DNA of 64,000 nucleotides, taken from the NCBI GenBank assembly GCA_002168225.1, contig NHBH01000009.1, forward strand, positions 505,609 through 569,608. The letters are read 5' to 3'. The notes below the pieces were generated by a model, which did no database searches, was not told the origin of the DNA, and saw only the letters and a list, made by a program, of their open reading frames with translations. The translations under genes and the position numbers were made by a program. This document shows positions 1-8,877 of this stretch, piece by piece; the first letter of the stretch is position 1; every line of letters begins with the position of its first letter. This DNA is from Micavibrio sp. TMED2. GTDB taxonomy: Bacteria; Pseudomonadota; Alphaproteobacteria; TMED2.

Positions 1-351
1 AGCTTCTATGAGCCCGGCGACCAGCCCGATGGCGTCTATGTCGTCGTCGATGGTATGGTCGACATGATCCGGGGTGTGCGTGGCGATGAGATGGTTGTTG
101 CGACCCTCGGGCCCGAAGGGGTGATCGGCGAGCTGGAAGTGCTCGCCAATATTCCACGGGTTGCACGGGTGCGGGCGGCTGGTCGTGTTGTGGCCTTGCG
201 GATTGATCCGATGGTCTTCATCAACTTCGTGCGCACCGATCCTGAACTGGCCTTTGCGGTTATTCGTGGTATTGGTCTGCGCTCCATCGGTCGGGCGGAT
301 GAATGGCGCCAGCGCACGAACAGTGAAGGCACGGCACCGGTGGCCGAATGA
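1..351 (+). CDS. Cyclic nucleotide-binding (CAP_ED) domain protein, 5' truncated
   Basis: The frame is open from the first base, so the N-terminus lies outside the window. The visible 116 residues read as the second half of a Crp-type cNMP-binding beta-roll: a YEPGDQPDGVY strand-turn, VVDGMVDM, then GPEGVIGELEVL, which matches the phosphate-binding-cassette position (typically GExA). No helix-turn-helix follows; the protein ends about 25 residues after the roll with a polar tail. It is therefore probably a stand-alone ligand sensor rather than a transcription factor, unless a domain lies upstream. The peroxiredoxin begins 27 nt downstream on the same strand and is probably co-transcribed. Confidence 0.75.
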   Translation, partial: SFYEPGDQPDGVYVVVDGMVDMIRGVRGDEMVVATLGPEGVIGELEVLANIPRVARVRAAGRVVALRIDPMVFINFVRTDPELAFAVIRGIGLRSIGRADEWRQRTNSEGTAPVAE

Positions 352-378
352 TGATGATCGCGTAACGGGAAGAGTTTC

Positions 379-918
379 ATGCTGACAGTGGGTGCACAGT
401 TTCCGGCCTTCGCGCTGAAGGCGGTTGTGGCGACGGACCCGGAGAATGCGGTCATTACCCTGACCGAGCGCTCCAATCCCGAGAAATGGAAGATCATTTT
501 CTTCTGGCCCAAGGATTTCACCGTGGTCTGTCCGACCGAGATTGTCGGTTTTGCCGCGCTGAATCATGAGTTCGAGGCGCGCGGGGCCGTACTCTATGGC
601 GCGTCAATCGATAGTGAGGCGGTGCATCGGGCATGGCGTGAACATCACCCTGACCTGACCCACCTGCCATTTCCGATGCTCTCCGATATCAAACGCGAGT
701 TGTCTGCCGCGCTTGGTATTCTGGATGCCGATGAGGGGGTCAGCATGCGCGCGACCTATATCCTCGATCCAGACAATCGCATCCGACATGTCTCGGTCTA
801 TGATCTGAATGTCGGGCGTAATCCGGCAGAGGTTCTGCGCACCCTCGATGCGCTGCAGACCGATGAGCAATGTCCCTGCAACTGGCAGCGCGGCGACCGG
901 ACGGTCTCAGCCGCCTGA
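379..918 (+). CDS. Peroxiredoxin, AhpC/TSA family (2-Cys)
   Basis: This 179-residue protein is full length for a typical AhpC. The peroxidatic cysteine is C51 in the TVVCPTE motif, preceded by FFWPKDF. The C-terminal DEQCPCNW motif (C165 and C167) supplies the resolving cysteine, and the CPC form is typical of AhpC proteins paired with AhpD or a thioredoxin-like reductant. It should reduce hydrogen peroxide and organic hydroperoxides in the cytoplasm. No ahpD or ahpF is visible nearby. It sits directly behind the cNMP-binding protein and converges with the DMT transporter gene, leaving only 5 nt between the stop codons. Confidence 0.9.
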   Translation: MLTVGAQFPAFALKAVVATDPENAVITLTERSNPEKWKIIFFWPKDFTVVCPTEIVGFAALNHEFEARGAVLYGASIDSEAVHRAWREHHPDLTHLPFPMLSDIKRELSAALGILDADEGVSMRATYILDPDNRIRHVSVYDLNVGRNPAEVLRTLDALQTDEQCPCNWQRGDRTVSAA

Positions 919-923
919 GTGCT

Positions 924-1871
924 TTATCCCGCACTGTCCTTCTGGTCCTCGGCACTGGCGGCAATCGCCGGGTCGGTGCTGACGATGACCGCTGCCTCAG
1001 GCCCTGCCTTCATGCGTTCGCGGTGGATGATGTACAGGCCGCTGGCAACAATGAATACCGAACCGGCGATGGTATGGAAGCCGGGAATGTCACCGAAGAC
1101 CATATAGCCGTAGAAGGCACCCCAGATCAGCGACAGGTACTCATACGGCGCAAGCAGGCTGGCACTGGCATGACGGAAGGCGAGGGTCAGGCAATATTGC
1201 CCGAGACCGCCGAGCACCCCGGTCGCCACATACATCAGGCAGTGCTTTAGGCTCGGCGTCTGCCAGAGCCATGGCATGGTCGTTGCGGCGGCTATTGTCA
1301 GGATGGCCGTGGCATAGAAGGTGATGGCGATGGTGGTTTCGGTCTTGCTCATCTGGCGGATGAAGATCAGCACCAGCGCATAGCCGAGCGCGCCGGTGAG
1401 GGCGATGGCGGTGGCGATTTCGAAGGCGACATAGCCGGGTCGTACCGCGATCAGGACGCCGATAAAGCCGATCACCACGGCAATCGCGCGATGCCGTCCA
1501 ACCTTTTCTCCCAACAATGGCACCGCCAGTACAGTCAGGATCAGCGGGCTGGAGAAAATCAGCGCATAGGCATCGGAGAGCGGCAGTTGCTGGAAGCTGT
1601 AGACAAAGCAGCAGGCGGTAATAACCATCACCACGCCGCGGCTCAGATGCAGCATCGGACGTCTGGTCTTAAGGGCGCTGAACCCGCCTTCAAATGGCAC
1701 GAGCAGCAGCAGAACCGGCAGTGCCAGCAGGGAGCGCAGGAAGATGGTCTGGGCAACGCCGTAATCCTGGCTGAGGATCTTGACGATGGCGTCGAGGGTC
1801 GCCAGCAGGCTGATACCGGCGATCATGAACAGGATGCCGATGAGCGGGCGTGACGCTGGCTGGGTGGTCAT
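924..1871 (-). CDS. DMT-superfamily (EamA) transporter
   Basis: The product is 315 residues if translation starts at the ATG complementary to 1869-1871 (MTTQPASRPLIG). The same frame stays open further upstream but overlaps the neighbouring gene there and looks non-coding. The protein is almost entirely hydrophobic, with about ten predicted membrane segments in two EamA repeats, the usual drug/metabolite transporter layout. Typical features are the AYALIFSSPLILTVLAVPLLGEK segment of repeat one, and APYEYLSLIWGAFYG with the FGDIP motif in repeat two. The substrate cannot be told from sequence. It lies 17 nt behind a second EamA gene and is probably co-transcribed with it. Confidence 0.85.
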   Translation of the reverse strand: MTTQPASRPLIGILFMIAGISLLATLDAIVKILSQDYGVAQTIFLRSLLALPVLLLLVPFEGGFSALKTRRPMLHLSRGVVMVITACCFVYSFQQLPLSDAYALIFSSPLILTVLAVPLLGEKVGRHRAIAVVIGFIGVLIAVRPGYVAFEIATAIALTGALGYALVLIFIRQMSKTETTIAITFYATAILTIAAATTMPWLWQTPSLKHCLMYVATGVLGGLGQYCLTLAFRHASASLLAPYEYLSLIWGAFYGYMVFGDIPGFHTIAGSVFIVASGLYIIHRERMKAGPEAAVIVSTDPAIAASAEDQKDSAG

Positions 1872-1888
1872 AACAGGCTCAGGATCGG

Positions 1889-2818
1889 TCACAGCGGTAT
1901 TGGCGTCGGCGGCACGGTCGATGGTTTCGAGTGCCGGACGATATAGATGGTGGCGGTCATGATGATGATGACACCGACAACCGTGGTCGCACGCGGCAGA
2001 CTGCCCCAGATCACCAGCCCATAGAAAACGCCCCAGAACATCTGGGTAAACGCCATCGGTGAGATGACCGAGGCATCGGCCTTGGCCAGTGCCGTGACGA
2101 GCAGAACCTGCCCGATGGCATAGGCGATGGCGGCCAGCGCGATCAACCCGCCTTGCGACAGGGTTACCGGCGACAGGGCGCTTGGCTCCTGCGACAGGCC
2201 GGATAGCTCCATGAAGATGGCAAACGGCACCATCACCAGCAGCAGGGTTATATGGGTATAGATCAGGATCGCCTGTGGCCGGGTCTCGTCCTTCATGCTG
2301 CGCAACAGGATGGAGGCACTGGCGAAACAGAAAGCGGCTGACAGCGGTGCAATCGCGGCCTGATTGAGATTGGCGATGTCCGGTTGCAGGATCAGCATGA
2401 CCCCGGCGAAGCCGATGGCGACGGCAGCCCAGCGCTTGAGCGAGACGGTCTCTTTCAAGACCAGAAACGCCAATACCACGGCCATCAGTGGGCCGGAGAA
2501 GGCAATCGCATAGGCATCGGCAATGGTCGGCATGGTGCGATAGCCGTAAAACGCCAGCAAGAGACCAATGCCGCTCAGCGCCCCATTGGTCGCAACCCGG
2601 CCCATGAACAATGGCTTCGGTAGCCACTCGCCCTCGGTTCTTCTGGCCCAGATCATGAAGACGACAAGGGCAACAAGGCCGTTCAGCACGATCAGCATAT
2701 GGGCTGGATAGGCACCATCAAGCAGCTTGGAAATCAGGTCCATACCGGAGAAAACAGCATAGGCACCAAGCCCGAGGGCCGGGCCCAGCATGGGATGGTG
2801 GGGAGTGGCAGACGACAT
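1889..2818 (-). CDS. DMT-superfamily (EamA) transporter
   Basis: This 309-residue inner-membrane protein has about ten hydrophobic segments arranged as two EamA repeats. ADAYAIAFSGPLMAVVLAFLV marks repeat one, and the SPMAFTQMFWGVFYGLVIWG segment marks repeat two. It resembles the downstream gene closely enough in motif order to suggest tandem duplication followed by divergence. Export of a small metabolite is the family role; the substrate is unknown. The reading frame begins with an ATG at 2816-2818. Whether the pair works as a heterodimer, as in some paired DMT transporters, is open. Confidence 0.85.
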   Translation of the reverse strand: MSSATPHHPMLGPALGLGAYAVFSGMDLISKLLDGAYPAHMLIVLNGLVALVVFMIWARRTEGEWLPKPLFMGRVATNGALSGIGLLLAFYGYRTMPTIADAYAIAFSGPLMAVVLAFLVLKETVSLKRWAAVAIGFAGVMLILQPDIANLNQAAIAPLSAAFCFASASILLRSMKDETRPQAILIYTHITLLLVMVPFAIFMELSGLSQEPSALSPVTLSQGGLIALAAIAYAIGQVLLVTALAKADASVISPMAFTQMFWGVFYGLVIWGSLPRATTVVGVIIIMTATIYIVRHSKPSTVPPTPIPL

Positions 2819-2988
2819 AAAACGGCTTTGCTGCCCGATTGCAGCGCAATCAGGTCACGACAGATGAAACTTGATACGGGCAGCAATATCCCAATGGGTA
2901 GACAGAAGCAAAACCCATCATGGCATGACGCCTGACATTATCGTCAGCGCGGTAAAAATGCAGTGGCTAGGGGTGCCGAGCCGGGAGC

Positions 2989-3465
2989 TTATTCTTCTCC
3001 GCGTGGCGGTTCGTATTTGTAGAACTGCTCATAGGCTTTGAAGATCCATTTTTCCGGCTCGTATTTGTAGATATTGACGATCTGAACGCCGGTTACCGGG
3101 TCCTTGATGGAAACACGATCCTCGCCGGTGAAATCCGCATCGGATTTGTAGACCACAATCCGGCTGTTGATGACGCAGTTATTACCCGTTTCAATATAGC
3201 CGGTGCCGAAATCCAGCAGCTTTCCATGCGCTGGTGCCTCAAGTATTTCCAGTTCGGAAAACTCAGGCGGGTTGTTCTCGTTTTCAGAACAATCCGAGCG
3301 GCGGTAGCGGCTGAAGACACCGACAAGATCGGTGGCGTCGGCAGGGATGGTTTCAACATTCTCGGTGGTTTCGCTGATGCCCTGTGCGGCGGCTGGCGCT
3401 GCGGCAAGTACGGTTGCGGTCAGGAATGTTGCGGCAAGCAGGTGGCTGCAAAAACGAGTGAACAT
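2989..3465 (-). CDS. Secreted protein of unknown function
   Basis: The 158-residue product starts with a clear Sec signal peptide (MFTRFCSHLL, hydrophobic core, then APAAAQG as the likely cleavage site). A good Shine-Dalgarno, AAAGGGA, precedes the ATG. The mature part contains two cysteines (in RRSDCSENE and GNNCVIN) that could form a disulfide. It also has a beta-rich stretch of the type EILEAPAHGKLL followed by YKSDADFTGEDRVSI, which recalls Ig-like/cadherin-like repeats in which a GTLxL strand and a PxxxFxGxDxF strand alternate. This is a weak resemblance, not a firm assignment. It probably acts in the periplasm. Confidence 0.75.
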   Translation of the reverse strand: MFTRFCSHLLAATFLTATVLAAAPAAAQGISETTENVETIPADATDLVGVFSRYRRSDCSENENNPPEFSELEILEAPAHGKLLDFGTGYIETGNNCVINSRIVVYKSDADFTGEDRVSIKDPVTGVQIVNIYKYEPEKWIFKAYEQFYKYEPPRGEE

Positions 3466-3578
3466 GAAAATCCCTTTCAGATTGATCGTGTCGGAGACTG
3501 CCGCAAATCATGCTGCATGTGAGTTTGGTTGCTTGGGAAATTAACACATTCGCGTTTGATTGGCGTGGGAAAATTCAA

Positions 3579-4415
3579 TCAGGCAAGGCTCTCGAAAAAG
3601 CCGAACAACAGCCGGGTCAGGGCTTCGCTGCACTCATTGGCCACTTCCAGGGTTTCTTCATGGGTCGGTGGTTTTGACCCTATGCCTTCAGCAAAATTGG
3701 TAATGGCCGAGCAGGCGAGAACCCGCATGCCGCAATGATGGGCAACCAGACATTCCGGCACCACCGACATGCCGACCGCATCGCCACCGATGATCTGCAG
3801 CATGCGTATTTCGGCCGGGGTTTCAAAATTCGGGCCCAGCAACCCGACATACACGCCCTCATGCAGATTGATGCCGTCAGCAATGGCAATATCAAGCAGC
3901 CAGCCGCGCAAATCCATGTCATAGGCAGCATGCATATTGGGAAAACGCGGGCCGATGGCGCTGTCATTGGGGCCTATCAGCGGGTTCTGGCCGGTCATGT
4001 TGATGTGGTCGGCGACCATCATCAGATTGCCCGGCCCCATGGAGCGGTTAAGGCTGCCTGCTGCTGCGGTGATGAACAGGATTTCAACCCCGAGTTTGCG
4101 GACGGCCCGAAGGGATACCTTGATTGCCTCCAGCCCCTCGGCAATGCCTTCATACAAATGCTGGCGGCCCTGAAAACAGACAATCGGTGATCCACCAAGC
4201 CAGCCCATGAGCAATTTGCCCTGATGGCCTTCAACACCGGAGCGGATGAAGTGCGGTATGTCGCTATAATCGATCTCTACCGCGTCCTGCATGGCGGCTG
4301 CGATATGGCTTAACCCCGACCCCAGAATCAGTGCAGCACGTGGGCTCCAGTTATCCGGCTTCCGCTGATCGAGGAATGCTGCGGCTTCGTCTACTTTAGG
4401 GCTTGAGGTGGGCAT
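3579..4415 (-). CDS. punA: Purine nucleoside phosphorylase (trimeric PNP family)
   Basis: The 278-residue protein carries the trimeric PNP signatures in order: LILGSGLSHI (phosphate loop), EGHQGKLL, CFQGRQHLYEG, GPNFETPAEIRML and AVGMSVVPE, then TNFAEG. The GPNFETPAE form fits purine nucleoside phosphorylase rather than methylthioadenosine phosphorylase. It catalyses reversible phosphorolysis of purine nucleosides (probably inosine/guanosine) in purine salvage. One oddity is ITAAAGSLN where homologues usually have TNAAG; the Asn is missing. The gene starts 26 nt downstream of hisS on the same strand, suggesting one transcript. Confidence 0.88.
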   Translation of the reverse strand: MPTSSPKVDEAAAFLDQRKPDNWSPRAALILGSGLSHIAAAMQDAVEIDYSDIPHFIRSGVEGHQGKLLMGWLGGSPIVCFQGRQHLYEGIAEGLEAIKVSLRAVRKLGVEILFITAAAGSLNRSMGPGNLMMVADHINMTGQNPLIGPNDSAIGPRFPNMHAAYDMDLRGWLLDIAIADGINLHEGVYVGLLGPNFETPAEIRMLQIIGGDAVGMSVVPECLVAHHCGMRVLACSAITNFAEGIGSKPPTHEETLEVANECSEALTRLLFGFFESLA

Positions 4416-4441
4416 TGTCCCTTGTCCTGCCTGACCCGGCG

Positions 4442-5764
4442 TTAATCGATTGTCCAGCTGTCCGGTGTAGCGGCTATCTGCTCGCCGGTCTCCATGGATT
4501 TGACCTCATGCGGTTGCCCATCTTCGAATGGCGGGAACCAGACATAAGGAATGCCCTTTTTGGATGCGTAGCCGATCTGTTTGCCGATTTTAGTTGCTGC
4601 GTGGAACATTTCTACATTCATACCACGCTTGCGCAATGTTTTTGCGGTTTCGGCTGCCAGTTCCCGGCGTTCCTCGGACGGCAGGGCAACCAGGACCTGG
4701 GTCGGGGTTTTCGGGCCGGTTTTCAGCATGCCGTCAGCGACCATCTTGCCGAAGATACGGGTCAGGCCGATGGAGATGCCAACACCCGGCAGGCGGCGAT
4801 TGATATAGCTGCCCGCCAGATCATCATAGCGACCACCGGCGATGACACTGCCGAAGCCGGGCAATTCGGTGAACCGGCCTTCATAGACCGTGCCGGTATA
4901 GTAATCGAAGCCACGGGCGATTGAGAGGTCGGCCAGAATATCGGCATCCGGCACTTCGCGGACCAGATAATCCATCACGAATTCCAGCTCGCTGACCCCT
5001 TCCTCGAGCGTCTCGTGCTCGACACCGAGGGCACGGACCTGAGCGCCGAAGCTGCTGTCGCTGGTCTGGATGGTGGCAAGAGCATGGGCCTTGCGGGCGA
5101 GCTCTTCAGCCATGCCGAGCTCGCCGGTCAGGGCGGCCATGACGCCGTCGCTGCCAATCTTGTCGAAACGGTCGAGAATGCGGATGACCGGCACCCGGTC
5201 CTCAATGCCGAGACCGGCAAGATAGCCGTCCAGAATCTTGCGGTTGGAGATATGCAGTCGGATCGGGCCGATATCGAGACCAGCAACGCATTCCAGTGCC
5301 GCAGCCGGAATCTCGGCGTCAAAATGCAAGGGCAGGTGGTCGACATTGATGACGTCGATATCGCATTGATAGAACTCGCGGAAGCGTCCGTCCTGCGGGC
5401 GCTCACCACGCCAGACGCGCTGCATCTGGTAGCGCTTGAACGGGAAGTCGAGATCGTTGAAGTGCTGGGCCACATAACGGGCAAACGGCACGGTCACATC
5501 GAAGTGCAGGGCGAGGCGGGATTCCGACTTGTCTGCCTCATCGGCCTGCAGGCGCTGGATGGCATAGATTTCCTTGTCCACCTCACCCTTGGCGAGCAGG
5601 ACATCCAGTTCTTCGACCGAGGGGGTCTCGATCGAGCAGAAACCATAGCTCTCGAATGCCTTGCGGATATGGTCCATCCAGCGCTGTTCAACCAGCCGCT
5701 GTTCGGGGAGCCATTCGGGGAAGCCGCTGACCGGGCGCGGGCGATAAATCTTTTGCTTGCTCAT
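4442..5764 (-). CDS. hisS: Histidine--tRNA ligase
   Basis: The 440-residue protein shows class II histidyl-tRNA synthetase features: an N-terminal SGFPEWLPEQRL motif, a motif-2 region with YQMQRVWRGERPQDGRFREF, and the His-specific block LSIARGFDYYTGTVYEG, followed by IAGGRYDDL. A C-terminal HGTP anticodon-binding domain follows (VLVALPSEERR to YVWFPPFEDG). It charges tRNA-His with histidine in the cytoplasm. The gene starts at 5764 and diverges from an iron permease gene; a tandem palindromic repeat starts about 31 nt upstream of its start codon and may control it. Confidence 0.97.
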   Translation of the reverse strand: MSKQKIYRPRPVSGFPEWLPEQRLVEQRWMDHIRKAFESYGFCSIETPSVEELDVLLAKGEVDKEIYAIQRLQADEADKSESRLALHFDVTVPFARYVAQHFNDLDFPFKRYQMQRVWRGERPQDGRFREFYQCDIDVINVDHLPLHFDAEIPAAALECVAGLDIGPIRLHISNRKILDGYLAGLGIEDRVPVIRILDRFDKIGSDGVMAALTGELGMAEELARKAHALATIQTSDSSFGAQVRALGVEHETLEEGVSELEFVMDYLVREVPDADILADLSIARGFDYYTGTVYEGRFTELPGFGSVIAGGRYDDLAGSYINRRLPGVGISIGLTRIFGKMVADGMLKTGPKTPTQVLVALPSEERRELAAETAKTLRKRGMNVEMFHAATKIGKQIGYASKKGIPYVWFPPFEDGQPHEVKSMETGEQIAATPDSWTID

Positions 5765-5794
5765 CGAGAGTGATTGTCAATTGCAGGTGGGCGC

Positions 5795-5836
5795 ATTAGG
5801 ACTAGACCTAATAACAGTAGGGCTAGGCCTTATAAC
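5795..5836. promoter_or_regulatory. Tandem 21-bp palindromic repeat, putative operator
   Basis: Two consecutive 21-bp units, 5795-5815 and 5816-5836, match at 17 of 21 positions. Each holds a dyad around CTAG: ATTAGGACTAGACCTAAT (5795-5812) and AGTAGGGCTAGGCCTTAT (5816-5833), both followed by AAC. The dyad centres are 21 bp apart, about two helical turns, so two dimers would bind the same face. It lies between the divergent hisS and iron permease genes. I do not recognise the regulator; it resembles no Fur, Irr, RirA or DtxR site that I can recall exactly. Confidence 0.7.
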
Positions 5837-5929
5837 TGTCAGGCAATGCGGGATAGCGGGGATTATGGCCCGCCGTCAATATGTGCCTGCTCAAGGCATA
5901 TCGCAGTTGTGCCCGGTGCACATGAAAGA

Positions 5930-7693
5930 ATGTCAAAGCCGGTGACAGAATATCGGTGCAGGACGAATTGGCAACAACCCATGTTGATGACAAGCAGACA
6001 GACAGCGACAGCAGGGCTGCCGGGTGCGGTATCACCGCCGCTGCGCCCGGCACGGCAGACTGTTTCGCGCTGGCGTGATCTGGCGGTCTGGCTGGTGGCC
6101 GGGCTGGTGGCCCTGCCATTGCTGACCGTGCTGTCGCGCCTGTTTGCCTCGACCGATGGTATCTGGGAGCACCTGCAGGAAACCGTCCTGCCGCTCTATA
6201 TCTCCAACAGTCTGATGCTGGCACTCGGCACCGGTATTTGTTCCCTGATCATGGGTGTCGGCTGTGCCTGGCTGGTGGCCACCACGGCCTTTCCGGGACG
6301 GGTCTGGCTGCGCTGGCTGTTGCTCGCCCCTGCCGCGCTGCCAGCCTATGTGGTCGCCTATGCCTATACCGATCTGCTGCAAACCGCCGGACCAATTCAG
6401 GAGGCGCTAAGGGGCTATACCGGCTGGCGTGTCGGGGAATACTGGTTCCCGCAGATACGCAGTGTTGGCGGCGCAATCATGGTCATGAGCGCGGTATTCT
6501 TCCCTTACGTCTATATCTTCACCATGGTCTCCTTTGCCGCACAGGCCGAGCGCAGCACCAATATCGCCCGCAGCCTCGGGCGCAGCCCCTGGAACAGTTT
6601 CCTCACTGTAGCCATTCCCATGGCCCGTCCGGCGATCATTGGCGGGCTGGCACTGGTGGTGATGGAGACACTAGCGGATTTCGGGACGGTCCAGCATTTC
6701 GGTATCCCGACCTTCACCACCGGCATTTATCGCACATGGTTTGCCATGGGTGCCCCGGTTGCCGCGACCAAACTGGCGGCAATCCTGTTGCTTGCCATCG
6801 GGCTGGTTATGGCGATCGAATATACCTGCCGTGGTCGGGGACGGTTGACCAACAAGGAGCGGACCGGCAGCGGCCATCCATTCATTCATCCGGGGCCGGT
6901 CGGGGCATGGTGTGCGACGGTTGCCTGCTGTCTGCCGGTACTGGTTGGCTTTATCCTGCCGGTTGCAGGCCTGATTTATCTGGTAGCCAAGCCCGATGGC
7001 ATGAACGGCCTCCCGCTGCTGTTTCCGGCCATTGGCGATACCCTCGGCCTTGCGGCGGTTGCCGGGCTGGTCACGGTGGCAATCGCCCTCGGCCTCAGCC
7101 TTGCGGTCCGGCATTCGGCACATCGCGCGCGCAAGTCCACGGGCCTTGGTATCAAGCTTGCGACCCTCGGTTATGCGGTGCCGGGGACGGTGCTCGCGGT
7201 CGGGATGCTGGTGCCGTTTGGCATGTTTGATCGCTGGTTCAGCCATTTGATGAGCAGCCAGTTCGAGATTAGTGTCGGTCTGGTGCTTACCGGCACGCTG
7301 CTCTCGCTGGTCTATGCCTATGCGGTTCGGTTCATGGCGGTCGCGGTGAAGGGGATCGAGCCTGGGGTGGGGCGTCTGCCGCACACCATCAGCGATGCCG
7401 CCCGAACCCTCGGTGCTGGTGCCTGGCGGCGCCTGCTGTCGATTTATCTGCCGGTACTCCGGCCCAGCCTGCTGACGGCGATTGTATTCGTGACGGTTGA
7501 GGTGGTGAAGGAATTGCCAGCCACGCTGGTCCTGCGCCCGTTCCATGTGGAGACGCTTGCGCTGCTCGCCTATCGATATGCGGCGGATGAGCGGCTGGTG
7601 TCGGCGGCCCTGCCATCGCTGATCATTGTCGTGATCGGCATTATCCCGGTCTGGCTGCTCGGGCGCACCATGTTTCGCCGCAGTGGCGCATAA
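5930..7693 (+). CDS. Ferric iron ABC transporter permease (FbpB/AfuB type)
   Basis: With the ATG at 5930 the product is 587 residues; in-frame ATGs at 5981 and 5987 are also possible because none has a strong Shine-Dalgarno. There are about twelve membrane segments in two fused permease halves. Each half carries an EAA-type loop: ARSLGRSPWNSFLTVAIP in the first and DAARTLGAGAWRRLLSIYLP in the second, the contact sites for an ATPase. The fused 2 x 6 TM form is typical of FbpB-like Fe(III) permeases. The convergent neighbour encodes the binding protein. No ATPase gene is present in this window. Confidence 0.88.
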   Translation: MSKPVTEYRCRTNWQQPMLMTSRQTATAGLPGAVSPPLRPARQTVSRWRDLAVWLVAGLVALPLLTVLSRLFASTDGIWEHLQETVLPLYISNSLMLALGTGICSLIMGVGCAWLVATTAFPGRVWLRWLLLAPAALPAYVVAYAYTDLLQTAGPIQEALRGYTGWRVGEYWFPQIRSVGGAIMVMSAVFFPYVYIFTMVSFAAQAERSTNIARSLGRSPWNSFLTVAIPMARPAIIGGLALVVMETLADFGTVQHFGIPTFTTGIYRTWFAMGAPVAATKLAAILLLAIGLVMAIEYTCRGRGRLTNKERTGSGHPFIHPGPVGAWCATVACCLPVLVGFILPVAGLIYLVAKPDGMNGLPLLFPAIGDTLGLAAVAGLVTVAIALGLSLAVRHSAHRARKSTGLGIKLATLGYAVPGTVLAVGMLVPFGMFDRWFSHLMSSQFEISVGLVLTGTLLSLVYAYAVRFMAVAVKGIEPGVGRLPHTISDAARTLGAGAWRRLLSIYLPVLRPSLLTAIVFVTVEVVKELPATLVLRPFHVETLALLAYRYAADERLVSAALPSLIIVVIGIIPVWLLGRTMFRRSGA

Positions 7694-7694
7694 C

Positions 7695-7727
7695 AAAAAA
7701 GCCCGATCTGGCGAGACCGGGCTTTTT
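7695..7727. terminator. Bidirectional rho-independent terminator
   Basis: A run of six A, the stem GCCCG/CGGGC (extended by A-T pairs) around a 12-nt loop, and a run of five T lie between two convergent genes. It can terminate the permease transcript on the plus strand and the binding-protein transcript on the minus strand. Confidence 0.9.
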
Positions 7728-7746
7728 CATTCGTAATATTGTGAGC

Positions 7747-8781
7747 TTATTTCCAGCCGACCTGATCGGCAATCATCAGCGCGGTCGGATTGTTCTTGCC
7801 GAACACACTGGCATTCAGCGCGTCTTCCTTGAACTCACCGATCAGTTCGAGAGCGGCAACCGGGGTGACCGCCGGGTTGGCCGGGTACTCGTTGTTGGAA
7901 TTGGCAAACATTGCCTGCGCTTCCGGTGAGGAAAGGTATTCCAGAAACTTGATGGCCTCGTCCTTGTTCGGAGCGGTAGCGATCACACCGGCACCACTGA
8001 TGTTCACATGTACGCCGCGACCATCCTGATTTGGGGTGATGAAGCGCACAGCATCGGCAACAGCCTTGTCCGCAGCATCGTCGGAGGTGACGAGACGCAT
8101 GTAATAGTAGTGGTTAGCAACCGCGAAGTCGCATTCACCGGCGGCAACGGCACGGATCTGGTCGGTGTCGCCACCCTGCGGATCGCGGGCCATATTGTCC
8201 TTGATGCCTTGCGCCCAGTCGCGGGCACCATCCTCGCCATGGGCAGCGATCATGGAGCCGATCAGTGACTGGTTGTAGATGTTGTTCGATGAGCGGATGC
8301 AGACTTCGCCCTTATAGGCCGGGGTTGCGAGGTCTTCATAGGTTGCGGGCACATGACCCTCGGCAACCCGATCCTTGGCATAAACGATGCCGCGTACGCG
8401 TTTAGACAGGCCAAACCACAGGCCTTCCGGGTGGCGGATAGCTGCCGGGATGTTGGCATCAAGGGTTTCCGACTGGATCGACTGGAACAGCTCGTTGTTC
8501 TCCGCGCGCCAGAGGCGACCGGCATCGACGGTGATCAGGATATCGGCCGGGCTGGCATCGCCCTCGGCATGGATACGCTCCATCAGCGCATCTTCCTTGC
8601 CCTCGATCAGGTTGACCTCAATACCCGTTTTTTCGGTGAACAGTTCATAGAGGTGGCGGTCGGTATCGTAATGACGACCGGAATAGATATTCACTTCTGC
8701 TGCCTGGGCGGTTGGAGCCATGATGGCAATCCCAGCCAGAACGGCACTGGCGGCAAGCAGGTTGTGTGTAAAGGCGCGCAT
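7747..8781 (-). CDS. Ferric iron ABC transporter substrate-binding protein (FbpA/FutA type)
   Basis: The 344-residue protein has a Sec signal peptide ending near APTAQA|AEVNIYSGRHY. The YSGRHYDTDRHLY start, the DILITVDAGRLWRA block and the ANHYYYMR segment, whose adjacent tyrosines correspond to the Fe(III)-ligating pair in FbpA/FutA, identify it as a periplasmic ferric-binding protein. It would deliver iron to the convergently encoded permease. A Fur-like box and a plausible promoter lie upstream, so iron-repressed expression is likely. The ATPase of the system must be encoded elsewhere. Confidence 0.92.
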   Translation of the reverse strand: MRAFTHNLLAASAVLAGIAIMAPTAQAAEVNIYSGRHYDTDRHLYELFTEKTGIEVNLIEGKEDALMERIHAEGDASPADILITVDAGRLWRAENNELFQSIQSETLDANIPAAIRHPEGLWFGLSKRVRGIVYAKDRVAEGHVPATYEDLATPAYKGEVCIRSSNNIYNQSLIGSMIAAHGEDGARDWAQGIKDNMARDPQGGDTDQIRAVAAGECDFAVANHYYYMRLVTSDDAADKAVADAVRFITPNQDGRGVHVNISGAGVIATAPNKDEAIKFLEYLSSPEAQAMFANSNNEYPANPAVTPVAALELIGEFKEDALNASVFGKNNPTALMIADQVGWK

Positions 8782-8825
8782 GGTTTTGTCTCGCGATAGG
8801 GAAGGGGAGAGGCTGGGCGCTTAAT

Positions 8826-8877
8826 TGAGAGCGCTTCTCATTTGCAGAGCGGTATCGCGTCTGCAAAGTCGGGTCAA
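8826..8877 (-). promoter_or_regulatory. Putative promoter with Fur-like box upstream of the ferric-binding protein gene
   Basis: At 8826-8840 the plus strand reads TGAGAGCGCTTCTCA, an inverted repeat with TGAGA/TCTCA arms that fits the 7-1-7 Fur-box pattern (TGAGAAT-N-ATTCTCA) at its outer five positions on each side. Upstream on the minus strand is TTGACC (8877-8872), 17 nt, then a weak TACCGC, so the box would lie near the start site, a usual place for Fur repression. Confidence 0.55.

Noticed and set aside
6671..7696. Long open frame on the minus strand opposite the iron permease gene
   Set aside because: It is antisense to a clear twelve-TM permease, has a Gln/His/Arg-rich product without motifs, and arises from codon bias in GC-rich DNA.
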